Assembly: GCA_015499985.1 (NCBI GenBank)
Contig: JAAAUF010000588.1
Location: 1 to 26,513, forward strand
DNA from: Haplosporangium gracile
Lineage: Eukaryota; Mortierellomycota; Mortierellomycetes; Mortierellales; Mortierellaceae
Reading direction: 5' to 3'
DNA length: 26,513 bases
Below, piece after piece: positions 10,871-21,131 of the stretch. Numbering within the stretch: position 1 is the stretch's first letter; every line of letters begins with the position of its first letter. Below the pieces are notes generated by a model, which made no database searches, had not been told where the DNA came from, and saw only the letters and a program-made list of their open reading frames with translations. The position numbers and the translations under genes were made by a program.

Positions 10871-11231
10871 GGCTGGAAGGTGAGGGAGGCGTGTGAATCC
10901 GAACGTGGTTCTTGACTTAGCCAAGGCGTGTTGGACGAGGGTTAGATAGTGAGTGTTTGGTTGTTGGTTGCGTGGGAGAAGGTGTAGGTGTTGATTCGAT
11001 TCAGAAGAGAGAGTGTATGGTGAATGGTTGGCCTGCGTAGACGGTTTGATCGGACAAGGGAGGATACGTGAAAATGGCGGTGGGCGACAAAGGGTGTGGT
11101 CGAGTCCAGAAAAAATAGTCAAAAAGGAGACAGCCAAAAAAAAGTCAAATCAGAAGCCACCTTTTTTTTGCAAAACGATTTATCTGTTGCCACCGCCATT
11201 GGCAGGACACACATCAACCATCAACTATGAA
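10871..11231 (-). promoter_or_regulatory. Spacer between GST stop and propeller-gene start (361 bp)
   Basis: This is a tandem minus-strand spacer. It should hold the GST 3' UTR and the promoter/leader of the propeller gene. Open frames that cross it on either strand are extensions of coding shadows and have no family-like content. No RNA gene or clear TATA element is seen. Confidence 0.4.
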
Positions 11232-12230
11232 CTAAAACTGGAAACGGGCCTTGGTGTTGGCGTTCAATTCCTGGCTCCGCTGACTCTTCTTCCACGCCGC
11301 ATACGAAGCATTATCCTCCACAGCCTCCTTGACCTTCCACAACGAAGGCGTCAACTCTTTCGAGACCGGGACCGGAACACCACCCTTGGGGACCAACAGC
11401 AGAATCCGATCCAGCGTCTGCACAACCTTCAAATCCGCAAGCGTCGTGCTGTTGCCCACATAGTGTCCATTATCCCCATTCTGCCTCAGGTGCTCCTCAT
11501 GGATCGACACAAACTTAGCAAGCACCTCGGTATAGAACTTGTTGGCCTCGTCAATACGAGCCTCGGGAGCGGCACCGACAACTCGGAGCGCGAAAGCCTG
11601 GATCAGTCCCTCGGTATTGTGATAGTATTGGTTGACCAGGTTTTCTTCCCAGATGTTAAATCCGTAGAGGTCGTACTTGCGGGCGAGGTAACGTTCGATT
11701 GCGTTCGACTCGGCAAGCTCCAGGACCGAACCCGAGGCGGTGTGCTCGTAGACGACGGGAACGACCTGGAAGGGCGTCTTGGGCTTTTGCACTGGCCAAT
11801 CCTATACCATTCGCATCATGTCAAACCGATGAGAATAACAGTTAACAATGGAATTCATCTGCAGATATGCCATAGGAATCCACAGAATCCGGCTGAGCCC
11901 TAGTCTCGACTCATCCCTTATAAGCAGGGGCGACGTCTGAAGGAGATAACCTTCTTTCCCCCCTTCTTTCTTCCACTATTGACCCCAGTTATAAGGGATG
12001 GGTCGAGACTAGTTTTCATTCATCATAAAACGCAAACACTACTTTTTACTTACAACAGCAAGCTCCTCCCATTGAGCGCCACTGTGGGCAAGGAGGTTGC
12101 GGACCAACTCTCCACGGCCGTGAAGGGGGAAGTACAGGAGTTGGAAGGTCGAATTGGTGCCCTTAGCGGCCTCGGCAAGAACCTCGGATGAGGCCCTGGT
12201 GGCGGTGGGGAGAACGTTTGTTGGCGACAT
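11232..12230 (-). CDS. Glutathione S-transferase, sigma-like fold
   Basis: This is a cytosolic GST that should conjugate glutathione to electrophiles. Exons are 12230-12054 and 11801-11232, joined in phase 0 to 248 residues. The N-terminal extension of about 28 residues precedes the thioredoxin-like domain, which opens with QLLYFPLHGRGELVR; the Tyr there is the probable catalytic residue of Tyr-type (sigma/alpha/mu) GSTs. The cis-Pro loop is in QVVPVVYE, and the glutathione-binding ESNAIERYLARKY motif follows. The helical C-terminal domain includes the family-like TTLADLKVVQTLDRIL segment. The single intron (11802-12053) carries an inverted-repeat element. The first domain is short in the spliced region between LAV and DWPVQKP, where many GSTs have a longer loop, so a small missed exon cannot be fully excluded. 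Confidence 0.9.
11900..12012. mobile_element. MITE-like element: 24-bp terminal inverted repeats, 113 bp total
   Basis: The left arm (11900-11923, beginning CTAGTCTCGAC) and right arm (11989-12012) are reverse complements over 24 bp with one mismatch (T at 11911 against G at 12001). They enclose 65 bp. The ends carry palindromic CTAG, so the element can be read as flanked by TA (11901-11902 and 12010-12011), as for Tc1/mariner-type insertions, or by CTAG. No transposase is present. The whole unit lies inside the only intron of the GST gene, and in the pre-mRNA it would fold into a strong stem-loop 41 nt after the donor. It may be a non-autonomous DNA transposon or a structural intron element; one copy cannot decide this. 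Confidence 0.6.
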
Positions 12231-12959
12231 TCTGTGTTTGTGGTGATGATGGTGTGATGAGTGGTGAGAGTTGAAGAGGGTGGTTTAGGTAGGTTTTTGG
12301 TGGACCCCACTGTGGAAAAGGAGACCTTCTTATATAATTTTGTGGCCAGGGAAGAACTCTTACGACCTATTCTTTCTACTACGTTGGGAAAGAGTGAGAA
12401 AGTAAGGCGCCATCGATTGTGTATCGCCTCCTACCCTCCCCGAACTCAGTTGGATTTACACCCTGAACAACGATTTGCTTGCTTGAGGGCTTTGAGGCGT
12501 CTATGATCGATTCGATTGCTTATTTGTTTTTGCTTTACCCCTGTTCGTTGTTGGAGAAGGAGAGCCACCAGGGTTATTAGCCTCGCTCCATTGGGAAAGG
12601 AATGCTGTTGTGCTGTCTATGGCTTTGGTCGATAGTAAGACTCTGAGGGAATCAATCGCGCCATAGAAACCGTCAATTATTCAATCGCACGCGCTCTTTA
12701 GGCTATTTAGGACGATTTCGCGTCAGAAACAGGTTTTCTTGTCCGCGAAAATGAAAGATTGAGTTTTGAGTTATCCGTACAATCTGCTGACCGTGCTTCG
12801 TCCCCTTGGTGGCGTGCTTTCAACCAAAACTTCCTATCTTTTTCAAACTACCAACTGCCGATCAAGGGCTGGGGCGAGACGCCAGTCCCTCTCTGCATAT
12901 TTGGATCATGACGAAGCTTATTATATTTTTTTTGTTTATTTTCATAATAAATATGTCTT
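12231..12959 (-). promoter_or_regulatory. GST promoter and deubiquitinase 3' region (729 bp)
   Basis: On the minus strand a TATA-like TTATATAAG lies at 12329-12337, about 100 bp before the GST start codon, a plausible core promoter position. Close to the deubiquitinase stop, the minus strand reads AAATAAA-type sequence (about 12930-12950), a fitting polyadenylation signal. Between them I see no gene, tRNA or repeat; the reading frames are short and lack family-like content. Confidence 0.45.
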
Positions 12960-15900
12960 TTAGCAACGCTCATAAAACAACAGGTATGCGCGACTGGCCA
13001 ACACCTCCTGCAAACCGGATACTCGGACGCTCGAGTCACTACACGCGATCCATTGGCGCTTATCCTCCTCTTGAACAGCAGCAGGAAGAACCTCTTGCTC
13101 TGTCGCCTCCTCCTCCCCCTCCGTCGTCTTGGCATTTGCAGTCGAAGAAGAGGACGACGACGCGTCTTTGGCAACAAGAGCTAGACCCTTCTTCTTCTCT
13201 TCATCCTTCTCCTTCTGCTGCGCCAACATCACCGCCAATGGAACATCGGGCAACTCCAAACCGTTGACGCTGGTGGTACTCTTGGAGTTGGCCTTTCCCT
13301 TCTCCTGCGCTGCTGCAACTTTGGCCACCACTTCGGCTACCTGGACTTTGGAAGAGAGGACATAGTTGATGTAGTGTCCACCGCCCAACGTACCCATGTG
13401 GACAACCGCTCCATACAGCCTGTATTTCTTGGACTTGGAGTTGTTCGCCTCCTCTTCCTTCCGTACCTCTGACCCGAGCAAGCACTCGTTCTCCTCTTCC
13501 TCCTCAATTTCGTTCTTGGGGACAAAGTAAGGAGCCATATCGAGCTCGACCGGGATATCAACATGGTCTTCAATCTTGCGCATCTGTCCAAATCGTCCTG
13601 AGGACTCGAATCGCTTCAGGTGAAGGACTAGCGTCGGTGGCAAGTTCGAGATCAGGTACCGCTTAAATGCCCTCCGGAAAATGTACTTCGGCTCCTCCGC
13701 TAGCTTCTTTGACTCGGCGGCCTTTGATTCGACCTTTTTAACCTTCTTGGAAATAGTGTTTCCAAGACTGTCCGTTCGCTCCTCTCCCGACGACTCTTCC
13801 TCATCATCATCTTCGTCGCTCCCGTTACTGTCTGACTCTGGCGCCACAACAGTCGTCTCGGAGGTCTCTACTTCTTGAACAAATTCGTTCTTTGCAGCTT
13901 CCTCCATGCTAGTCTCCTCCAACTCGTTGTTGATATCCAGTTTGTCGCCTTGCTCCACTGACCCGCCGCCCTCGTTCACCTTAGTCGCCTGAATCAGCTT
14001 GTAACAGTTCTCGCACGCAAACTTGTTCTCGCCATCCAATCGATCCACGCTCGTAAACTGGTTCAAAGATCGCTGGATAGAAAGATCCTCTGACGTTGAT
14101 GGCCCAATGCTCTTAAGAAGCTTTCCAACGTGGCGCAGATGGGCCTCAGACGGCCTATCAGATTCCGGCAGAGGATCCCTTTCGTCTGCAGATGCGTCGT
14201 CCATTGTTGGAGTGGCCTCGGTAGCAGCGGCTGATTTTTTCGAGTGAGCAAGCAGACGAGCCTTGAGACTCGAACCTGCCACTGCTCCAGCCTGAGTCGG
14301 TCCACGGATTGGTAGCGAAAGGTCAAAGAAATCCTCCGGCGCATAAGAGCACTATCAAATTGAAATAATTGTCCGAGATACGACAGTAAGCAACAGTGTC
14401 ATTACCGCTCGCAGAGCATACTTGGCGGCAACTCATTGAACAAAAAAAAAGTTACCTTCTTGCATGCGTCGCAGACAATGACACTGACAAGCTTTCCAGA
14501 GAAGCAACTGTCAATAAAAGGGACGAACTTGGGTTCCTTCTTCTCATCCAATCCAGCAGACTCTTCCTTCTCCTCCTCTGCCTTCTCTGCTTTCTCATCC
14601 TGGCTACTGCCCTCTTCCGAGAGATGCCTCTTGATCATATCCAGTTCCTCATGCTTGATTCCGTCAAAAAGATACCGCATCAACTCTTGACTGTCCTGCT
14701 GACGGAACCCACGGAACACCTTCCACTTTTTAGCAATTTGAGTGAACAAGTCTCGAGGCGCAATCGTGCCACCTTGCTGCTTCCACATGGTGAACAAAAA
14801 GTCCTTGAATGTCGTGGTTAAAGGTCCAAGGCCGGCATCTGTGCTGGCAGCCAGTGACTTTGGGAATTCGCTGGACGCTCCTCCATTCTCTGACAAGATA
14901 CTCCTGAGCGACTTTGTCTCTGTCAAAACCTAGATGGAATAAAATATATTTAGGTTCATTATCGTGTCAGCTGTGAAATGTGCATAAGCAGCCATATTGA
15001 TCTGTAAATCAATTAAAAGTAACATGTACCTGAACGACAGAGTTGAAGAAGCAAGTATTTCCAAGATTCTGCAGGCCTGGAGTGAACACCTTGGCCTTGG
15101 GCAAAGGTGCAGCAATCATAGTCTCGAAAGCAGTGCCCTTACTTTTTTTTGAGTTCGGCACAGAAGCTGCTACCATACACAACAAAAAAAAAGGAATCGA
15201 TGTCAGCAACTTTTTTCTTGACACACCCACATTGCGGCTCGCATTATGAAGGTAAGAAGCTGAGCTTTACCTCTTATTTTGGACTGCTTGATCTGAAGCC
15301 TATTCTCAATGATATTCTGGCATTCGTGAATAACCTGATTCCTGTTCTTGGATGGAACGATCTCGTTATCGCAGTCGTAGCACCTACACCAAAAAACGAA
15401 AACAATTGATTAATTAAACTGCTGACCCATACGACGATATCCCATGCACGATATCCGATCGCTGGTACGTACCAGCAATCCATGTTTCCAAGGTTAATGG
15501 CCAGAGGATGATTGTTCTTCTTGCCATCATGATGAGCTAGCGCATGCTTCTTGAGCGTCCGTCCACAGTTGATTTCACAGCACGAGAGACACATCCAGAG
15601 AGACTCTGCAGGCAAGGGTTCGTCCGCTCCTGCTGCTGATTCCTCTGATTCCGAAAGACTGAGCTTCGATAACGAGGCATCCATCCGTTGCGCCAGCTTC
15701 TTTGCCTTGGACTCTGCCGCTCTACAGCCCAGACAGTGATCCCAATCCTTCTGATGTGCGATACCCTTGCGGAGCTTATTCAAATTGACGGCGCTCTTGA
15801 CGTGCTGGCACTTTCCTCCGCTTCCCGTTGTTGTAGGCTCTGAATGATCAGCTGCATGAGTGCTTGAATATATGACATCTGGGCTGTCGACTGGAACTGG

Positions 15901-16327
15901 AACTGAGCTAATCGATGCTTCTTCTGTGGCATTTGCCGCTGCAGGTTCAGGAGCAGTTACGGCGACGGGGACGGCGGGCTTGGGTGGGAAGGCAAGTGCA
16001 CGTTCTGCCTTTGGGTCCTCAACTCTCCCTGATTTGCGAGATGTTAAAATCTCTGTCAGGATAGCATCCTCTACAAGAGTGATTGAAACAATGTAATTTG
16101 ATCAGTCGACAGATTTGCTCATCCTGCTGAAGCGAGATATCAAACTACCAAGGGCGAAGGAAAGGTCCGACCACAGCACTCATTCAACTAAGTTGATCGA
16201 ACACATTTAGGAACCATGTGTGCAGTGTTCTTTTTCTTCTCATTCACAATGGCGGATGTCTACTGTTGTTACCTCCTGCAAAGTCGCTCTGGCTGAGACG
16301 GCGTCCTCCTTTCTTCTTCTTGCCCAT
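12960..16327 (-). CDS. Ubiquitin-specific protease of the USP16/USP45 type with ZnF-UBP
   Basis: This is a deubiquitinase; animal USP16 acts on histone H2A. Exons are 16327-16273, 16070-15473, 15383-15271, 15169-15030, 14929-14456 and 14351-12960, giving 923 residues in frame. The start MGKKKKGG resembles the basic N-terminus of USP16. A ZnF-UBP domain spans about 106-225 (CQH, CLGC, CLSC, HALAHHDG, CWCYDCDNE), with an acidic/Ser insertion in the middle. The Cys box GLQNLGNTCFFNSVVQ places the nucleophile at Cys295. QQDSQELMRYL and the zinc-ribbon pairs CDAC and CENC follow. The His box is GTLGGGHYINYV (His786), and the acid is probably Asp899 in WIACSDSS. Acidic low-complexity inserts (about 620-655) split the catalytic domain, as in USP16. 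Two introns offer alternative in-frame acceptors. Confidence 0.92.
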
Positions 16328-16543
16328 TGCAAAAGTGTCGGAATAGTTGGACAAGTGGAACTAAGAATGGGAGTAAGAAAAGAAATGAAAAGAAAAGAAA
16401 GAAAAATCGCACCACAGGAAAATGTAACATTTGTGACCGTGTTGTACTCAGCCTGCAATCAACAGCACCGCATTGCCACCCAAAACACATTTTAATGCAA
16501 GTTATTATTTATTTTATTTTGTTGTGAAATGACCTTTAGATGC
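16328..16543 (-). promoter_or_regulatory. Spacer between remodeller stop and deubiquitinase start (216 bp)
   Basis: This is a compact tandem spacer on the minus strand. Just past the remodeller stop the minus strand reads AATAAA-like repeats (plus TTTATTTTATTTTG at about 16506-16521), a likely polyadenylation region. The rest must hold the deubiquitinase promoter. No gene is visible in it. Confidence 0.45.
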
Positions 16544-19500
16544 TCAGTCAGAAGAAGTACCCATATTGTCAACTTTAAGGACGTCGTTCTGGTCGTCCTT
16601 CACCTCCTCCACAGCAGCAAACGTCGTCACTCCAGACTCGGCATTGGCAGATATCACCGTGGCGTTGGCGGCATAGGCGGCATCGCTTCGGTCTAACAGG
16701 ACCTCCAAATGCTTGTCGGAAATAACAACGTCGTCCTTGTTGACCAACTGAATCTTCTCGCCATCGTCTTGTGCCAACATTGCTGCAAGATCGGCAAGGT
16801 TGGTCTTGCGGTCGTTAACAGCATTAGTCAGCGAGGGAGCTTGCTTGAACTTGCCCTTGTGAATGACGAGCTTTTCCAGCTTGCGCTTGCTGTTTGCCCT
16901 CTCAATGATCCTGTTCTCGACTGTATTGGCTGTGACAAGACGATAGATCATAACGGGCTTGGTCTGACCGATACGATGAACACGATCCTGTGCCTGTAAG
17001 TCCATTTGAGGGTTCTATGTGTGAAGAGAGGGGAGAAAAGTGAAGAGGTTAGTCACTAGCTCCTTCACTATTGAGCGAAACAAAGAGAAAGTGAGGGAAC
17101 AATTATTAATGTCGCTTTGTGCCAGCATACCCAATCGCTGTCAAAGATAATGACAGTGTCGGCTGAGGTCAGGTTAATACCCAACCCTCCTGAGCGGGTC
17201 GACAGCAGAAAGAGTTTGCGTGCCGGGTTGGAGTTGTACTCGGCGATCTGTCGCCGGCGATCGTCCTGCTTGACCATTCCATCGATACGAGAGACCTGCC
17301 ACTTCTTGTAAGTCACTGCCCACTCCTCGATAATGTCCAGCATGGTTGTGAACTGAGAAAAGACGAGGACCTTGTGGCCACGTGCGAACAGTGCCTCTAA
17401 AAGTCGGTTGAGAACAAGCATCTTTCCGGACGAATTCAAGAGATCCTCTGAGACAACGGGCAAATTCGTCAAGGGGTCCAGAGGCCAATCGAAAAGGAAG
17501 GGGTGATTACAGACCTTGCGGAGCTGCATGATCACATTCTTCAAATTCATGTTAACGACCGCCTTAGTAGCCCGTCGGATATCAATCTCGCGCGCCGTGA
17601 GCTCTTTGACAGCAGTCTGCGCAGGTCCGTTCTCGAGCTCCTTAAAGTATTGCATATCAGACTTTTCGGCGTACGATTTGACAGCGCCTCCACGCGAACG
17701 ACGAGCCTTGACAGCGGCTGTTTGTCCTTCAACAGCCTCTGACGTTGCATCTGAAGTGTCGCGTGTGTCCGATCCATCTTCGCCCAGCGCAATAGCATCG
17801 GTCTTCTGCATTGCTTCCTCCAGATCATCGTCGGAATTACCAGCATCCTCCCATCCCGACTTTTTCTGGATAATGAACTTGCGAATGTCCTTGCTAAGCG
17901 TGGCATCGTACCACTCCTTCTGCACTGGCGTAAGTGGAGCATAGAGAAGGTACTCTTTCTTCTTGGGAAGCGATTTTTCAACTATCAATTGAAATCATAC
18001 AAAAAATATCCTCAACAATTAATTCAAACAAAATATCATATGTAAAACGCGGGCAAAACAAAAGGAGGACATACCATCGGTCTTGACGCGTCGAAGCAAG
18101 AATGGCTTCAGGATGTGATGTAAACTCGAGACAATACCGCTCTGAGATTCCTCGCCGAGAATACGATCCTGACCTTCCTTGGCGTTAATGTCTGAGAAAT
18201 CGAACCACTCCTCGAACCCTTCCCGGTCATCAAAGATATCAGGCAGCAAGAAGTTGAGCAAACTCCACAACTCTGACAAGTTGTTCTGAAGTGGTGTTCC
18301 GGTCAAGAGAAGGCGGTTGGCAGAATGGTACGATTTAAGCTCGCGAATGAGCCTGCAGTCCATGTTCTTGAGTCGGTGTCCCTCGTCAACAATGATATAC
18401 TTCCATTGGTACTTTGAAAGGTACTTTCTGTCGCGCATGATGACTTCGTAAGATGTGACGACAACAGGGAATGTGGTGTCGAGTTTCTTGAGCTTATGAT
18501 TCCGCTTGTGCTCTCGCTCCTCTGGAGTTCCGTGATACATTTCGACAGGGATACCCGGGACAAATCTATCATTGTTGCCATAGACGTGATTAGTGAGCTC
18601 GATCATCTTAACGACTGCGTAGTCAATGCAAGACCCAAGATATAAAGTTAAATATTACCTCTCGAATTCCATGACCCAGTTGGCAAGGGTTGAAAGAGGG
18701 GCGACGACAAGGAAGGGTCCCCAAACACCCCTTTCACGGAGGTATGCCAGGAACGAGATTGTTTGAAGAGTCTATGTGATGAATAGGTACAAAATATTAG
18801 TAATTTTGGTCATGAATTACGCCGAAATAACTAATGGATAGCGAGACAAACGAACACGAAAATGAAAAAGCTTACTTTTCCGAGACCCATCTCATCAGCG
18901 AGGATTCCGTTTAGACCGTTTTCATATAGACTGACCATCCACTCGACACCGGCAAGCTGATAATCGCGAAGAACACCTCCTGTGACCAGCTTGGGCTGAC
19001 GGGCAGAGATGACACGCTGAGTATGGACTGGAGCCGATGCCTTCTTATCTGCTTCGGTCTCAACTTGCTTCTGCTTCTTGAGGGTGTCCTTGGTAAGATA
19101 GTCAGCAATTCTATACTCGGTCTCGTCGACCTTGCGTTTCTTTGAAGCGGCGGAAGCAGCGCTTCCCCTCTCCTTCCTGGCGGCGATCGTCGATGCTGAC
19201 TCCTGTTTGGCGGCACTGTGACGAGTGCTTGCCCTTGTTGTAGTTGCTGTTGCTGGTTTGGAGGAGCCAATTGTCTCTTCGCTAACACCGTCCTTTGCTC
19301 TCTTTTCCTTCTCGGCCTCACGCTTCACCTCCTCTGCGGCCGCCTTGTCTCGGGCATCCTGCTGCTGCTTCTCCAACTTCTTTGCCAGAAAGTTGGCATA
19401 AAGAGTTGACTTTTCGATCAAGAAGTTCAGACGCTGGAATCGCTGCTTATTGACAGTGTCGGTGAACTCAGTAGCAGCCTAGAAATGGTGGACATAAAAT

Positions 19501-19908
19501 GCGAATGGGCAAGATGTTTTTAGAAAACAAAAAATTGATAAACAACCTGACATTTTTGAATGTATTTGCCACCAATTTTCAGGACGCAAATGAAGCTTAT
19601 TGTTACGATATTTTACCTTGGCCTTCAACTGGGCAATCTTTTCCTTTTCCTTGGCCTGGGTTTCCTCCTCCAGCTTTTCTTCCTCCTTAAGCATGGCCTC
19701 GGTGATGGTAACCTCGTTCTGCAAGTCGTTGGAATCGGTGGAATCAGACGATGGCGTGCTCACAGACTAAAATTTCAACAATGAACTAAGAAAGTTAGCT
19801 AGGGGGATGGAGAGAGAGGTAAGCAAGAAGTATAAGACGGACAGGAAGTGAGAAGAGGATACATACAGGCTCCACGACCTTGGGCGAGGACTCGATGGAC
19901 TCGGTCAT
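16544..19908 (-). CDS. SNF2-family chromatin remodeller, HELLS/LSH/DDM1/Irc5 type
   Basis: This is an ATP-driven nucleosome remodeller; family members support DNA methylation, heterochromatin and genome stability. Exons are 19908-19867, 19766-19617, 19478-18876, 18771-18659, 18565-18075, 17981-17131 and 17014-16544, giving 906 residues. An acidic coiled coil (about 35-64) and a Lys/Glu helix (about 80-115) precede the ATPase. Motif I is DEMGLGK-T (ends at Lys265, exactly at an exon boundary), motif II DEGH (363-366), motif [13 protein letters not shown] (about 389-398). The helicase-C lobe has [30 protein letters not shown] and [11 protein letters not shown] (757-767). The stretch WFDFSD...[24 protein letters not shown] and the YAPLTPVQ that follows favour the HELLS branch over ISWI or CHD; no SANT/SLIDE or chromodomain is seen. 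An acidic insertion lies early in the second lobe. Confidence 0.93.
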
Positions 19909-20208
19909 TGTGTTGTGTTTGGTAATGAGGAGGGTGAGGGAAGGAACAAAGAGAGCAAAACAACAAACAACAAAAGAAGGAAAGGGACAAAAAAAAGAAG
20001 TGTGAAGGGGGGTCGAGTGAGTACAAGAAGAAGGGTGCTCGAGCCTGTCTCTTCGAAATTGTTTTGAAGGGTCCCTTGAAGAAAAGCCACATCTGTACGT
20101 TTTTCTTTTTTTTTTTTTTTATTTTTGGAGACTTCTTCCTACCAACCTTGCTCACTAAATTTGCTACTACTCTTTTCATTATTTACATTCACCAAAAAAG
20201 ACACGACA
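19909..20208. promoter_or_regulatory. Divergent promoter between the remodeller and Pop7 genes (300 bp)
   Basis: The start codons of the minus-strand remodeller and plus-strand RNase P/MRP subunit gene are 300 bp apart, facing away from each other. The spacer has a long T run with flanking A/T (about 20101-20126), which may act as a nucleosome-excluding tract, and a C/T-rich leader (read on the minus strand) in front of the remodeller. No canonical TATA box is clear on either side. Confidence 0.55.
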
Positions 20209-20836
20209 ATGCAGACAAAACACGACCTGCAGCCAACCTCCCTCGACAAACCAGAGACCAAACGGGCAAGGATATCCAAGGAAGACGGTACAATAAACAA
20301 TGGACCAACGCCATGCTGATCCTTTTTTTGCACTGACAGTTTGCCTGTCGTCGTTTCTTTGTGTCAACGACCCTCCTCAAGCCGAACACTCTTCTGACCA
20401 AATCTCTACGCCTCTCCGCTACTTAGCCACGCTCCGGAAAAGGGCACCATTGAGACCACAGACTCTCCCAACAGACATCTACGTAACAACATCCTCCAGC
20501 TACAAGGGCCAACTCGCACGTGCCAAAAAACTCCTCGTCGAGGACGGACAGCCCTTCATCGTCCTCCATGCCATGGGCGCAGCAATCGAACGGGCCATTG
20601 GACTCGCCTTGGGAATCAACACTGCCTGTTCGGGCCAAGTCCGTTGCCATACCGAGACCGCTACTGTTGATCTGGTCGACGACATCGTGCCTGTCGACAC
20701 GGAAAAGGACTTTGACACCAACACTCGCCAGAATTCTGCGGTCCATATCAGGATAGAAATGTTGCGGCCCATGCCTGGAACTCAGCGGGAACAGGATTAT
20801 CTTGCCACTCTGCAAGGAAACAGGAAACGGCGGTAA
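20209..20836 (+). CDS. POP7: Ribonuclease P/MRP subunit, Pop7/Rpp20 type (Alba fold)
   Basis: This is a protein subunit shared by nuclear RNase P (tRNA 5' processing) and RNase MRP (pre-rRNA cleavage). Exon 1 is 20209-20287 (MQTKHDLQPTSLDKPETKRARISKED), and the donor is GTACAA at 20288. Exon 2 is taken as 20382-20836, giving 177 residues. An alternative in-frame acceptor would start exon 2 at 20340 and add 14 residues (VCLSSFLCVNDPPQ). The Alba-like core is clear: DIYVTTSSSYKGQLARAKKLL, then IVLHAMGAAIERAIGLALGIN, then TATVDLVDDIVPVD, and NSAVHIRIEMLRP at the end, the order and spacing known for Rpp20/Pop7. The basic N-terminal tail (TKRARISK) suits RNA binding or nuclear import. The upstream in-frame ATG at 20300 lies inside the intron and was not used. 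Confidence 0.87.
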
Positions 20837-21131
20837 CCTTCCCTATCTGTTTGTTTTCATACAGCAGCAGCGGGATGTCAGACACACACGTAACAAATTT
20901 TGGACCAACGCCCTCACTCATTGTACCATAGCACCAATAGTACCTACTTGCATTTTTATAAGAGGAGAATTAAATTCTCGTTTATTTCTCACTTCTTGAA
21001 GTCGCTTGGGTTGATCATCCCAGAAGTGATTACAGGATTCAATTCAGGAGGACAGTTCACAATCGACTTTGACAGCTCCGCCTCCGCAACAATCAACGCA
21101 ACCGTCGGGAAATTCGACGCCATCCTCTGAA
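20837..21131. terminator. Convergent 3' region between Pop7 and AMP deaminase genes
   Basis: The two stop codons face each other across 295 bp. AT-rich stretches around 20950-20990 (ATTAAATT, TTATTT) are the likely cleavage/polyadenylation zone for both strands. No gene is visible. Confidence 0.4.

Noticed and set aside
11013..11903. 296-codon plus-strand open frame antisense to the GST exon
   Set aside because: It mirrors the GST coding exon and its composition is that of an antisense shadow. The minus-strand GST motifs are clear.
20300..20381. ATG at 20300 as start of the Pop7-type protein
   Set aside because: It lies inside a GT...AG intron. The spliced form from 20209 gives a basic N-terminal tail in phase with the Alba core.
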